A program made the position numbers and the translations under genes. A stretch of DNA of 64,000 nt, taken from NCBI GenBank assembly GCA_016926155.1, contig JAFGPC010000171.1, positions 1 to 64,000 on the forward strand, read 5' to 3'. The notes under the pieces are model-generated. The model worked only from the letters and a program-made list of their open reading frames with translations. It made no database searches and had not been told where the DNA came from. Positions 44,101 to 53,085 of the stretch are shown piece by piece. This DNA comes from Sedimentisphaerales bacterium (lineage in GTDB: Bacteria > Planctomycetota > Phycisphaerae > Sedimentisphaerales > Anaerohalosphaeraceae). Each line of letters starts with the position of its first letter. Position 1 is the stretch's first letter.

Positions 44101-45807
44101 TCACATCTGATCCGACTGGGTGACACGGAGCACTTCCTGGACCGTCGTCGTTCCGTGCATCGCTTTTCGCGCCCCGTCCATCCGCAGGGTCGTCATGCCC
44201 AGTTGCAGAGCTTTCTTTTTGATCGCTCCGGCGCTTTCTTTACGGTAGACCATCTCCCGGACGTCGTCGCCGATCAGCATCAGCTCGAAGATACCGATCC
44301 GACCGCGATAGCCGGTTTCATAGCATTTATCGCAGCCGGCCCCGACATAAAACGTCGCATCGCCGGCCGACTGAATCCCGATCTCTTCCAGCTCCTGTTT
44401 GGTGGGATGATGGACCGTTTTGCAGTCGGGACAGATCCGCCGCACGAGCCGCTGGGCCAGGACGGCGATCAGCGACGAGCTGACCAGATACGGCTCGACG
44501 CCGAAATCCAGCAGCCGGCTGATGGCGCCGGCAGCATCGTTGGTGTGCAGGGTGCTGAACACCAGGTGCCCGGTCAGGGAGGACTGGATCGCCATGCCCG
44601 CCGTTTCCTCGTCGCGCACCTCGCCGACCATGATCACATCCGGATCCTGCCGCAGCACATGCCGCAGGGCATTGACGAAGTTCATCCCCTTCTTCGGCGC
44701 AACCTGCATCTGGCTGATCCCGCCAAGCTGATACTCGATGGGATCTTCGATGGTCATAACATTCTTCTGCACCGAATCGATCCGATTCAGGCACGCATAC
44801 AGGGTGGTGCTCTTGCCGCTGCCGGTCGGCCCGGTCACAAAGACCACGCCGTGCGAACGATTGATGACCTTATCGAAGCTCTTGCGGTCGTCGATCCAGA
44901 GGCCGAGTTGGTCCAGCGTGAACAGGCCTGTGCTCTTGTCGAGAATACGCAATACGGCCCGCTCTCCATAACTGGTCGGAACGGTGCTGACGCGCAGGTC
45001 GATCTCGCGCTGGCCCAGGCGGACGCTGCACCGTCCATCCTGCGGCATCCGACGCTCGGCGATATCCATCCCGGCCATGACCTTGATGCGCGAGATGATC
45101 AGCGGCAGCACATTGCGATTCAGCGTGAGCGAATCGTACAGAATGCCGTCGATGCGGTAGCGGATCTGGATCTTGGCCTCGAACGGATGGACATGGATAT
45201 CGCTGGCCCGCATCTGCAGGGCGCGGAACATGATATCGTTGACCAGCCGGATCACCGGCGGGCGGTTTACCACATCCAGCAGATCGTCCGAGGTGCTCGC
45301 CTCGTCCACAAGCTGGTCAAGGTTCTGGGAATCCAGCTCTTCGGCAACCTCTTCGATGACGGTGCTCTTCTGCTCATAGGCCACGTCGATCGCCGCAGTG
45401 ATCGCCGCCCGCGAGCTGACGGCCGGTCGAACGGGCGCCCCCAGCATCTTGGATACATTGTCGATCACGCTGGTATTGAGCGGATTGGCGATGGCGACGA
45501 TCATTTCCCCGTTGGCATCCTGCCTGTCGTCCCGGACACCAATCAGGTAGTGGTGCTGGGCGTAGGTCGCCGGGACGGCCTCGACGAATTCCTTGGGAAC
45601 CTGGCGCGAATGAATCTCCGGGATGTATTCCATGCCCAGGGTCTCGGCGAAAAGCCGGAGCACCGTATCTTCGGTAAATTCCGGCGCCGCCAGCAGCAGC
45701 TCGTCGACACGTCGCGGATCGTTCGCATTGGCATTGAAGTATGCACTGAGCGCGTCGACATCCAGGATGCCCGTCCGCTTGGCTGTATGGATTAAAAGTT
45801 CTTTCAT
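44101..45807 (-). CDS. gspE: Type II secretion ATPase GspE (locus 2)
   Basis: A 568-residue GspE/PilB-family ATPase. The N-terminal domain (about 1-150) differs from the locus 1 protein. Walker A is GPTGSGKSTTLYACL near residue 322, the acidic box DPDVIMVGEVRD follows, and the His box is STLHTNDAAGAISRL. A four-cysteine zinc site is present (CPDC near 457 and CDKC near 488). The ATG overlaps the gspD stop by 4 bases. It assembles the pseudopilus from GspG and the minor pseudopilins. The N-terminal difference suggests the two ATPases dock on different platforms. Confidence 0.94.
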   Translation of the reverse strand: MKELLIHTAKRTGILDVDALSAYFNANANDPRRVDELLLAAPEFTEDTVLRLFAETLGMEYIPEIHSRQVPKEFVEAVPATYAQHHYLIGVRDDRQDANGEMIVAIANPLNTSVIDNVSKMLGAPVRPAVSSRAAITAAIDVAYEQKSTVIEEVAEELDSQNLDQLVDEASTSDDLLDVVNRPPVIRLVNDIMFRALQMRASDIHVHPFEAKIQIRYRIDGILYDSLTLNRNVLPLIISRIKVMAGMDIAERRMPQDGRCSVRLGQREIDLRVSTVPTSYGERAVLRILDKSTGLFTLDQLGLWIDDRKSFDKVINRSHGVVFVTGPTGSGKSTTLYACLNRIDSVQKNVMTIEDPIEYQLGGISQMQVAPKKGMNFVNALRHVLRQDPDVIMVGEVRDEETAGMAIQSSLTGHLVFSTLHTNDAAGAISRLLDFGVEPYLVSSSLIAVLAQRLVRRICPDCKTVHHPTKQELEEIGIQSAGDATFYVGAGCDKCYETGYRGRIGIFELMLIGDDVREMVYRKESAGAIKKKALQLGMTTLRMDGARKAMHGTTTVQEVLRVTQSDQM

Positions 45808-48800
45808 TTCTTGCGCAGATCGATCTCTACTTTATCATCCAGCATTTCATCTTCATCGAGCACACGAAGCGGATCCAGCGGCTTGGGCTTAATACCGGGC
45901 CAGTCCTCATATTTCTGCATCTCATCTTCCGACTCTTCGAAATCGGCCCGATTGATTCTTGAGATACGTTCCAAATCATCCCGCCCCTCAAGGCTGTCGC
46001 CGGGACGAAGAATGTGGGCCTTTATGAATATATAGAGTTTGTTCTGCGAACTTGTATTTCCCGTACTGCGGAATAATCCGCCCAGAAAAGGAATGTCTCC
46101 CAATAAAGGAACCTTTGTGCCGCCCTTGTTCTGATTCACCTTGTCCATTCCACCCAGAATAATCGTCGAACTATCGGGCACCGTCACCACGGTCTGAACA
46201 TCACTGATCGCCTGGTCCGGCGGCTTTTCGCTGGACGAGTCGAAGTTGACAAAATCGGATCTTGACAGCGTAATTTCCAGACGCAGATTGTCGCCCTGGC
46301 TGATGTGCGGTTTGATGGTAAGCAGGATACTGGCGTCATAAGGCTCAAAGGTTGTATCTGTCGTCGTAAAGGGCGCCCCGGTATCAGGCACCTGCGTACT
46401 GCTGCGTGTGCGCGTGATGTACGTAGTCGTTTTGGTCTCGATAGTGCCTTCCTGATTGTCATCCACGAGCAGTTTGGGTTTGGCCATAATGCGGCCGTAT
46501 TTCTTGGTCTGCATGGCGGAAAACAATGCCATGATCTTGTTGTCCCCATAGAAACCTGTGAAATCGCCCGAATCCGACTGGAAGTCGATGAAACGATTGC
46601 GATCCGAAGCGGAATTAAGCGCACTGAGAATCGAACTGGCTGTAACCGGAGGCGTCCCCGGAGCAATGGTGCCGGTCAATCCGGAGATATGGTCCAGATC
46701 CGGAATGCTGTGCAGAATGTTCAGGTCGTAACTGAAATCGTCCTGTTTGGTGATTTCGACCAGCGTCACATCCAGCAGCACCTGCGGTCGATAGTTGTCC
46801 AGCGTCTTAATCAACTCGCTGATCCATTGCTGGTTCTTCTTGTTGGCATAGACAATCAGTGAATAGGTAGCCTTATCCGGAACGATGGTAATGTTAAAAT
46901 CGTCGCTGCGGCGGCCCCCCGTTGTCGGTTTGGCGCGGGTTTCGATCTTGGAGTCCCGCGCCGGAAGAGCCGCTCCCGCGCCTGCCGCCGCGGCGCCCGA
47001 CTGAGCGGCCTGAGCCTGCAACGTGGCATTGACGACCTCCCCGATCGTATTGGCCAGTTCCTCGGGATCCTGATTCTCCAGGGCATACACCACGAACGGG
47101 GTGCTGATCTGGTCCAGTTCGCGGTCCACATGGGAGATGATCAGTGCGATTGCCGCATGTTGTCGCGGCGTGGCGCTGACCAGCAGCGAATTGGTCGCTT
47201 CCAGAAAGGCGATTTGGGGATAATCGGCCACGATATCCTCGGCCGTGGTCGCCTCGCCCGTCACGCCAGGCGGAGGCGCTGTCGGCGCGGCGGGCGCTGT
47301 CGCGCCGGGCGCCGTCGGTGTTGTCGGGCGGGCGGTTGTGCCGGTCGGACGGGATGTTGTGCTGTCATACCGCGATGTAGAGCCGTATGTGGAGCTGCGC
47401 GTTTGTGTTTGCACAATGCCCAGCTCTTCCAGAGTTGTAATGATTTCGCTGGCGTCCACATGTTGAATTTCGTATTCCTGGATGGTGCGGCTGTCGGTCT
47501 GCTCGACATCCACATGCGCGATGACCAAAGCGATCTCGGCATGTTGCTCGGCCGTAGCGTTGATCAGCAGCGAGTTGGTCGATTGGCGTATAGAGATAAA
47601 GGGATCATCCGGCTCGGCCGTATCGCCGGTTGCTGGCGTCGTCGGCCGTGGTACGGCGGTTCGGACGGTGGAGGTCCGTGTCGTGGGGCTGCGGGTGGGA
47701 CTGGTTGCCGATTGGGTTGTCGAAGGCAGTGTGCTGATCACACCCAGATCATGCAATGCTTCCACTACCTCGGCCGTATCGATATACTGAATCTGATACT
47801 CCTTGATCGTCCGCAGGCTCTGCTCTGGAACATCCAGCTCATCAATCAGTCCCTCTACGATCTTGACCTTGTCTTCCAGGCCAATGATAAAGATGCGATT
47901 GGTCCGGTCGTCGGTATCCAGATGGACCGTATCGGCGGTTTGAGGTTCGGAACGAGCGGCCGAGGTCGTCGGAGGCCGAATTGTGGGAGCCCTCGTAGTC
48001 GTCGGGGTTCTTGCTGTCGTAGGTGTCGGCGGCGCGGGGGTTGGAGCGGCAGGAATCTCGCTGACGGTTACCTGGATGGTTTCCAGAAAACCCGCCAGAG
48101 TCTGCACCTTCGGAGCCAGCTTGCTGGCGATGGTATAGGTCAGGGTGCGAGGAACGATCAACCGCTTCTGCCCTTTCACATCGATCAGGTTGATTACCTC
48201 GCGGATTCGCTCGGTGCGGTAGGCGTAATCCAACACGATCAGCGTCTGCGTTTCAGCCACGGAATTGAAACTCAGCCCCAGACTCATGCTCTTGAGCATA
48301 TTTTCAGCGGTGTTGGTGCTGATGTTCTCCAATTCAAACACGCTGATTACAGCCACATCCCCCGGCAGGATGGCGTCATCCGGTTTGCGAATGGCAGGAT
48401 CATACTTCATGGCCTCATTTTCACGGATGATCGTGACCAGCTTGTCGCGACGGGTCATCACCAGCCCTTTGAATTTGAGCACCTGCTCCAAGAGGGCATA
48501 TGTATCGCGAACCTTAATCTTACCGTCATGGATCTTGATCTTGACCGTGCCCTTTACTGTTGCCGGATCATACAGATAATTCAGCCCAAGCTGTTTTCCC
48601 ACCAGCTCGACCAGTTCGGAGATTTCGACCTCCTCAGGAAGAGTGATCGTTAATTCCAATTCTTCCTCTCCATTGGGAATAATGGGTGCTGTCGTTGTCC
48701 CTCCCGTTACATTCTCCGCCGCTGTTGTGGCCGGGACTGTACGAGTTTCGATCTTCCTGGGCGGTTCCGCTTTGGTCGGTTCCGGCTTGGGCGGCACGGC

Positions 48801-50285
48801 AGTATCTGCAGGTCCCGGCAGCGGCGGCGGAGATGTCCCCTCCTGTTCCTGCTTTTTGCCCTGGGCCATTAGTTCGAGCAGCTTTTCCAGGCCGGCCTGC
48901 CGCTCTTTTTCGATCTCTTCGGCTGTAGGAGTTTGGATTGTTGCGTTTTCCTGAGGCTTGGAAGCGGTTCCTGGCTTTACAGGTGGTTTGGCGGCGGGTT
49001 TTTCCGCTTCCGTCGCTTTGGGAGTGGGCGCCGCCGCTTTGGGTGTCTCTGTCTTGGGCTCCTCCGCAGGCTTGGGGGCAGGAGCCGGTTTTACAGGCTC
49101 TGTTTCAGGAGCAGCTTCTTTGGGAGTTTCCGCAGGTTTTGGGGCAGGTTTTTCCGCTTCCGGTTTCGGCGCGGGCTCCGTTGTCGGTTCGGGCTGAGGC
49201 GGCTCTACTGTTTTGGTTTCGGTAACCGGTTGAGCGGATTCGGTTTCAACGGTCACCTGGGCCTGCAAGGCTTGCAGAGCCTGTAGCATCTCCTGGGCCT
49301 TTTTCTCGGCTTCGGCAGCCTCCAGTTCGGCGGTAACGGCCTTTTTTTCCGCCTCTACGGCCTTATCGATGGCCTGGTCTATCACCTTTTCGGCTTCCTG
49401 GCTGTCTCGAGATGGGCCTTGTTCCTCGGTCCCGGCCGGCTCCTGCAAGAGTTCGTCCTGGAAGAATGTTCCGGCCCCATCCTTTTTGACGATTTCCTCC
49501 GGTTTGACAATCTCCGGCTCGACGAGTTTCGTCCTGTCCGCCGGCACATCCGTGTCAATCACTGCCGGTAATTGGGGCAGATCACGGCTTGCTAACTCTT
49601 CCGATCCCGGTGCGGGGGGGCCAACCAGCTCGGTCGAGGCAACCTTTATTTCCTGGACGGGGACGATCGGTTCTTTTACTGCAATCGGAGTCAGTAGTTC
49701 GACGAGAGGCGCCGGTTTTGGAGTCTCTTCGACAGGAACTTTCCCGGCCGGCTCGAGTTTGGCAATAGCGGCGGCGACGGTCGCCATGGATTCGGACGGA
49801 GCGGCAACGACAACCTGTCCGCCGGAGGCATCGATAATGACCCGGGGTAACTTTTTGTCGGCGGGAGGATCGGTGAATGTGCCCAATTCCACTCCCTCCA
49901 CCGCCAGTTGCGCCGGATTGGCAAGAACGGTGTCCCGTACGGTTTTTGAAACAGAGATGATCCTTATAGAATAGGCGCTCGTGCTGTCGGTCACATCCAG
50001 CAAAGACGAACTCTTGTTCAGAGCTTCGGAATTGATCGATGTAACGATTAATGCGTTGCGCGGCAGCTCCGTAAACTCGCATGGCAATCCGGCTTGAGAC
50101 ACAAAGGCCCTGGCCTGAGCGGCGGTGATATGCTTAAAACGATATACCCGGCTTCGCGGCGCGGTATTGGCTGATCCGCTCTGGGCCCAGAGCAGCGAAC
50201 TGAATACACCGGCCGAGGCCAGAATCAAAAGGAAGACAATTCGACGGAACTTGTCACCCGCGATGAAACGACATCCTGACTGCAT
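45804..50285 (-). CDS. gspD: Type II secretion secretin GspD, giant form (locus 2)
   Basis: A 1493-residue outer-membrane secretin; ordinary GspD is about 650-750. Order: signal peptide (cut near LLWAQS); a pair of N-terminal strand-rich modules (about 45-175); a Glu/Pro/Lys/Ala-rich low-complexity and coiled-coil stretch (about 200-530, with EAEKKAVTAELEAAEAEKKA); an N0-like domain (LELTITLPEEVEISELVELVGKQLGL, about 540-600); N1-like modules near 645-705, 785-850, 898-955, 1027-1085 and 1135-1175, separated by Thr/Pro/Ser/Arg linkers; then the secretin barrel domain with VPLLGDIPFLGGLFRS near 1390-1405. GspD forms the gate in the outer membrane. Extra modules would lengthen the periplasmic channel (inference). 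ATGA overlap with gspE. Confidence 0.93.
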   Translation of the reverse strand: MQSGCRFIAGDKFRRIVFLLILASAGVFSSLLWAQSGSANTAPRSRVYRFKHITAAQARAFVSQAGLPCEFTELPRNALIVTSINSEALNKSSSLLDVTDSTSAYSIRIISVSKTVRDTVLANPAQLAVEGVELGTFTDPPADKKLPRVIIDASGGQVVVAAPSESMATVAAAIAKLEPAGKVPVEETPKPAPLVELLTPIAVKEPIVPVQEIKVASTELVGPPAPGSEELASRDLPQLPAVIDTDVPADRTKLVEPEIVKPEEIVKKDGAGTFFQDELLQEPAGTEEQGPSRDSQEAEKVIDQAIDKAVEAEKKAVTAELEAAEAEKKAQEMLQALQALQAQVTVETESAQPVTETKTVEPPQPEPTTEPAPKPEAEKPAPKPAETPKEAAPETEPVKPAPAPKPAEEPKTETPKAAAPTPKATEAEKPAAKPPVKPGTASKPQENATIQTPTAEEIEKERQAGLEKLLELMAQGKKQEQEGTSPPPLPGPADTAVPPKPEPTKAEPPRKIETRTVPATTAAENVTGGTTTAPIIPNGEEELELTITLPEEVEISELVELVGKQLGLNYLYDPATVKGTVKIKIHDGKIKVRDTYALLEQVLKFKGLVMTRRDKLVTIIRENEAMKYDPAIRKPDDAILPGDVAVISVFELENISTNTAENMLKSMSLGLSFNSVAETQTLIVLDYAYRTERIREVINLIDVKGQKRLIVPRTLTYTIASKLAPKVQTLAGFLETIQVTVSEIPAAPTPAPPTPTTARTPTTTRAPTIRPPTTSAARSEPQTADTVHLDTDDRTNRIFIIGLEDKVKIVEGLIDELDVPEQSLRTIKEYQIQYIDTAEVVEALHDLGVISTLPSTTQSATSPTRSPTTRTSTVRTAVPRPTTPATGDTAEPDDPFISIRQSTNSLLINATAEQHAEIALVIAHVDVEQTDSRTIQEYEIQHVDASEIITTLEELGIVQTQTRSSTYGSTSRYDSTTSRPTGTTARPTTPTAPGATAPAAPTAPPPGVTGEATTAEDIVADYPQIAFLEATNSLLVSATPRQHAAIALIISHVDRELDQISTPFVVYALENQDPEELANTIGEVVNATLQAQAAQSGAAAAGAGAALPARDSKIETRAKPTTGGRRSDDFNITIVPDKATYSLIVYANKKNQQWISELIKTLDNYRPQVLLDVTLVEITKQDDFSYDLNILHSIPDLDHISGLTGTIAPGTPPVTASSILSALNSASDRNRFIDFQSDSGDFTGFYGDNKIMALFSAMQTKKYGRIMAKPKLLVDDNQEGTIETKTTTYITRTRSSTQVPDTGAPFTTTDTTFEPYDASILLTIKPHISQGDNLRLEITLSRSDFVNFDSSSEKPPDQAISDVQTVVTVPDSSTIILGGMDKVNQNKGGTKVPLLGDIPFLGGLFRSTGNTSSQNKLYIFIKAHILRPGDSLEGRDDLERISRINRADFEESEDEMQKYEDWPGIKPKPLDPLRVLDEDEMLDDKVEIDLRKK

Positions 50286-50547
50286 TTTCTACTCCATATC
50301 GTGCTAAGGTCAACAAACCCTGTTACCCTTTCCCTGACGCTGCCGCCCAAACGCGGTCGCTTGGAGCGCATCTCCCTGTTTATCGGATATCCGCGGCTTT
50401 GGCTGAGCTTTTTTCCCCGGTTCAAAAGCTCGCTAAATGCCGGAATTCCCCGTGCTTATAAGACAAATGGAAAAGAAAAAAGTTCCCGACAGCGGCGGAA
50501 AAACAGGTTTTTTAACAACAGAAAAGGAAGGCGTAAAAAACGATGTT
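50286..50547. other. gspC-gspD intergenic region
   Basis: 262 bases, the largest gap in the operon after removal of the four-helix cassette. It contains a hairpin with 8-bp arms (GAGCTTTT at 50405 and AAAAGCTC at 50424) and a minus-strand TTGACC near 50310. A secondary promoter or attenuator for gspD is possible but not supported by a good -10 box. Confidence 0.35.
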
Positions 50548-51630
50548 TTAATAGGACTTTTTCTCAGTGCTGCCTTCGGTGTTATTAGCGGTCCCCTCCT
50601 GGGATTTCGGATCGGCCTGGTCGGCTTCATGGAGCCGGTTTTTTTCTTCCTGCAGAATTAGCAGGAGGGCGTTCCATGCCTTCATCTCCTCGGCTTTTTC
50701 TTCTTCGGTCATCTCGGCCATTTTCCCGGATTCCTGCATCAGCCGCTGGATGTTGGAAATGTCGTTGTCCACCGTCTTGCGCCGTTCTTCGGGCGAGGGC
50801 AGGACCGGAGGCTTGCGATAGGTCCTGTCGGGTTGATTCGAGGCGGTTTCGGACGGATCCGTCGAGGCTGTACCGGTCTGAGTCGGGGGACGCACTACTG
50901 TAGCGGCACTTCGGTTTGTCGAAACCGCAGGACGAACCGGGATGGTCGTTCGGGTCGAGGCAGTCGCAGGCAGCGAAGGAATCGCTGAAGCGGAACTTGC
51001 CTCTGCCGATGCAGCAGAGGCGGATTCCAATTTTTCCGCTTCCGATTTCAGCATGAGCTTATATTGGGGTTCGGGTTTACGCTCTATGGCCAGTGTCTCC
51101 AGCCTTCCGGATTGATCCAGAACAATATGATCTTCTTGGATTTCCTTGATCACCTGATGATTTACCTGCTCGCCGGATCGGTGCCACTTGCGGCCGATCG
51201 TTCCACCTAAATCCAATAATGCCAAGGACTTGGATGGATAATCCGGATACCATGCCGTGGCCAGAAGCTTGAACTTGGTCGAAATCGTCGGAGGAGGTAA
51301 TGGTCGGGTGTTTTCCGGCTCGGGCTGACGAGCTGCTGGTACTGTTTTTTGCGTCTGAACAGGAGGTTTCTCAATGGGCTTGGGGGGAGGGGGAGGATTG
51401 ATCCCCAGCGCAAAGAGCCTGGCCTGCGTAACCAGAGGGGATTCCTTCTCTTCCAGGTTCTCCGTGCCGGGGCGGCCTGCGGTAAACTGTTCAAGTACGC
51501 CCGGTTCGGAAAGGACCTTAGGCGGGGTATCGTCTCCGCCAAGCAACGCGGCGGCAATCCAGCCGGCGGTACCCAAAGCGGCCAGAACCGATAAAAACGC
51601 CAGTATTTTCATCGCTTTGATCATAACCAT
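50548..51630 (-). CDS. gspC: Type II secretion protein GspC-like (locus 2)
   Basis: About 360 residues: a short cytoplasmic start, a transmembrane helix (AMKILAFLSVLAALGTAGWIAAAL), a Pro/Glu-rich linker (about 60-120), then a homology-region-like beta domain (FKLLATAWYPDYPSKSLALLDLGGTIGRKW, then VIKEIQEDHIVLDQSGRLE), and a Ser/Ala/Thr-rich C-terminal half ending in a helical, acidic segment. GspC connects the inner-membrane platform to the secretin N0 domain. The ATG at 51630 is preferred; the frame is open to 51663. Assignment rests on the HR-like domain and position before gspD; there is no PDZ domain. Confidence 0.7.
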   Translation of the reverse strand: MVMIKAMKILAFLSVLAALGTAGWIAAALLGGDDTPPKVLSEPGVLEQFTAGRPGTENLEEKESPLVTQARLFALGINPPPPPKPIEKPPVQTQKTVPAARQPEPENTRPLPPPTISTKFKLLATAWYPDYPSKSLALLDLGGTIGRKWHRSGEQVNHQVIKEIQEDHIVLDQSGRLETLAIERKPEPQYKLMLKSEAEKLESASAASAEASSASAIPSLPATASTRTTIPVRPAVSTNRSAATVVRPPTQTGTASTDPSETASNQPDRTYRKPPVLPSPEERRKTVDNDISNIQRLMQESGKMAEMTEEEKAEEMKAWNALLLILQEEKNRLHEADQADPKSQEGTANNTEGSTEKKSY

Positions 51631-51722
51631 TTTCTCATAGCCGGAACACCTGAAGCGATCCATCCTTACCTATCGGAAAAAACGCTGCCAACCCTTAAGG
51701 ACCTGCTATGTATTTTGACAGG

Positions 51723-53072
51723 TTACCTGGCTTTCGGTTCCCGCCAATGGACAATTTTCTGCATATATTCGTCCTCATGGCCGGCATAATTAACGCTGTG
51801 TTCGGGGGTATGACAGTCGATGCAGCGAAATTTAGGATCTCCCGGGGCAGCATATTGGCCCCCGGAAAGCTGGGATGCGATATGTTGAGAAGCCGGACCG
51901 TGACATACCTCGCAACCTACGTCCCGCAGGTCCACGGGGCTGTTCTCGTTTTTAAAACCGCTTTGAAACTGAAATCCTACGACATGACACTGGATACATT
52001 CCGGATCATACTGTTGATTGATGTCAACCAGAGTTTGATACGCCTTGGCGTGGGCCTTGGAAGACCATTTGTCGTGTTCATATTTATGACAAACAGCACA
52101 ACTGGCCGATCCGGTATATTCCAGACCATTCGGCAACGCAAGCTTGGGCACTTTTTCCAGCAGATTTTCCTCTTTCACCCGCAACTTGTAGAATTCATAC
52201 AAATCGACAAGATGCTCATCCATCGGTAAAGTGCTGCTGACGGGTACGCCCTCATACGTCAGATGCAGGGGCCGGCCGGCGGCGATACGCACAGTCAGCT
52301 TGCCCACATATTCCCCCAGTTTGCCGACCGAAACCACAAGCGGTCCCTGGGAAGACGGACTCAGAATTTCCGGCTCGGTGGCCGCTGCCGGACAAATGAT
52401 CAAATCGACAATCGTCCATTTTGAAACATCCAGATCGGAACAATCGTCGATGATGAGAATACGGAATTCGTCTTCGGAATTAGGCTCGAAACCGAAAACC
52501 GGCAACAACCCGTCTTCGTTTTTCTCGTCCGTCAGGAAATCACGGGAGGCCGCACCAACAACAATTCGCAAAGTTCCCTGCTTCAACGGGACCTGCCTTG
52601 ACCAGACCGACGGGAGTTCGGAAACTCCCCGAGCGGAAGTGATCATGGAGAAATGATTGTCCTGTAATAATCCTTCCGACCGGGCAATGGCGAAATCCTC
52701 CGGGTCCAGACAAACCAGATCGTATTCGAGCAGATGCAAGGCCTGAAAGAAGATGTTCATCTTGATTCGATCCTGGGCCGAATCCTGTCGCAGAAGATTG
52801 CCGGTTTCAATTACCAGGCGTTTATCCTTGGCCACGGTATGCAGGACCGCCGGACGCCGTTCCAGGCCGCCGAGTTGATCTTCCGAACAGCCGCACGGTT
52901 TTAACGTACTCAGGGCCTGCCCGGTAAAAAACAACGTGTACGTCTCCTCTGTTCTTTTGATTTCGTCCCCGGAACCATCCGGTTCTGGATTGCACCCCGA
53001 AAATACCGAAAGGCAGATTCCGAGAAAAGCAACCATCCCGACGGACAAATAGACCGCATTGAATCGGATCAT
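51723..53072 (-). CDS. Tetrahaem cytochrome c lipoprotein with UshA-like N-domain
   Basis: A 449-residue lipoprotein (lipobox FSGC, Cys about residue 26). The first 300 residues resemble a degenerate 5'-nucleotidase/UshA-like metallophosphatase domain: TLFFTGQ, then a KPCGCSEDQLGGLERR motif, then LVIETGNLL. The catalytic Asp and His pairs are mostly missing. The C-terminal 140 residues hold four CxxCH haem sites (CAVCH, CIQCH, CEVCH and CIDCH) in a cytochrome c554-like order. Neighbours: DUF1573 lipoprotein upstream (13-base gap) and gspC downstream. It probably carries electrons at the outer membrane or periplasm. The redox partner is unknown. Confidence 0.82.
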   Translation of the reverse strand: MIRFNAVYLSVGMVAFLGICLSVFSGCNPEPDGSGDEIKRTEETYTLFFTGQALSTLKPCGCSEDQLGGLERRPAVLHTVAKDKRLVIETGNLLRQDSAQDRIKMNIFFQALHLLEYDLVCLDPEDFAIARSEGLLQDNHFSMITSARGVSELPSVWSRQVPLKQGTLRIVVGAASRDFLTDEKNEDGLLPVFGFEPNSEDEFRILIIDDCSDLDVSKWTIVDLIICPAAATEPEILSPSSQGPLVVSVGKLGEYVGKLTVRIAAGRPLHLTYEGVPVSSTLPMDEHLVDLYEFYKLRVKEENLLEKVPKLALPNGLEYTGSASCAVCHKYEHDKWSSKAHAKAYQTLVDINQQYDPECIQCHVVGFQFQSGFKNENSPVDLRDVGCEVCHGPASQHIASQLSGGQYAAPGDPKFRCIDCHTPEHSVNYAGHEDEYMQKIVHWREPKAR

Positions 53073-53085
53073 CGTTTATCCTACA

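Noticed and set aside
44155-45795. Plus-strand open frame of 546 codons opposite gspE of locus 2
   Set aside because: It is a shadow of the ATPase gene; the protein is rich in Asp/His/Arg without domains.
47130-48653. Plus-strand frame of 507 codons opposite the secretin gene
   Set aside because: Low-complexity Cys/Arg/Gly-rich product that mirrors the repeats of gspD; no ribosome site.
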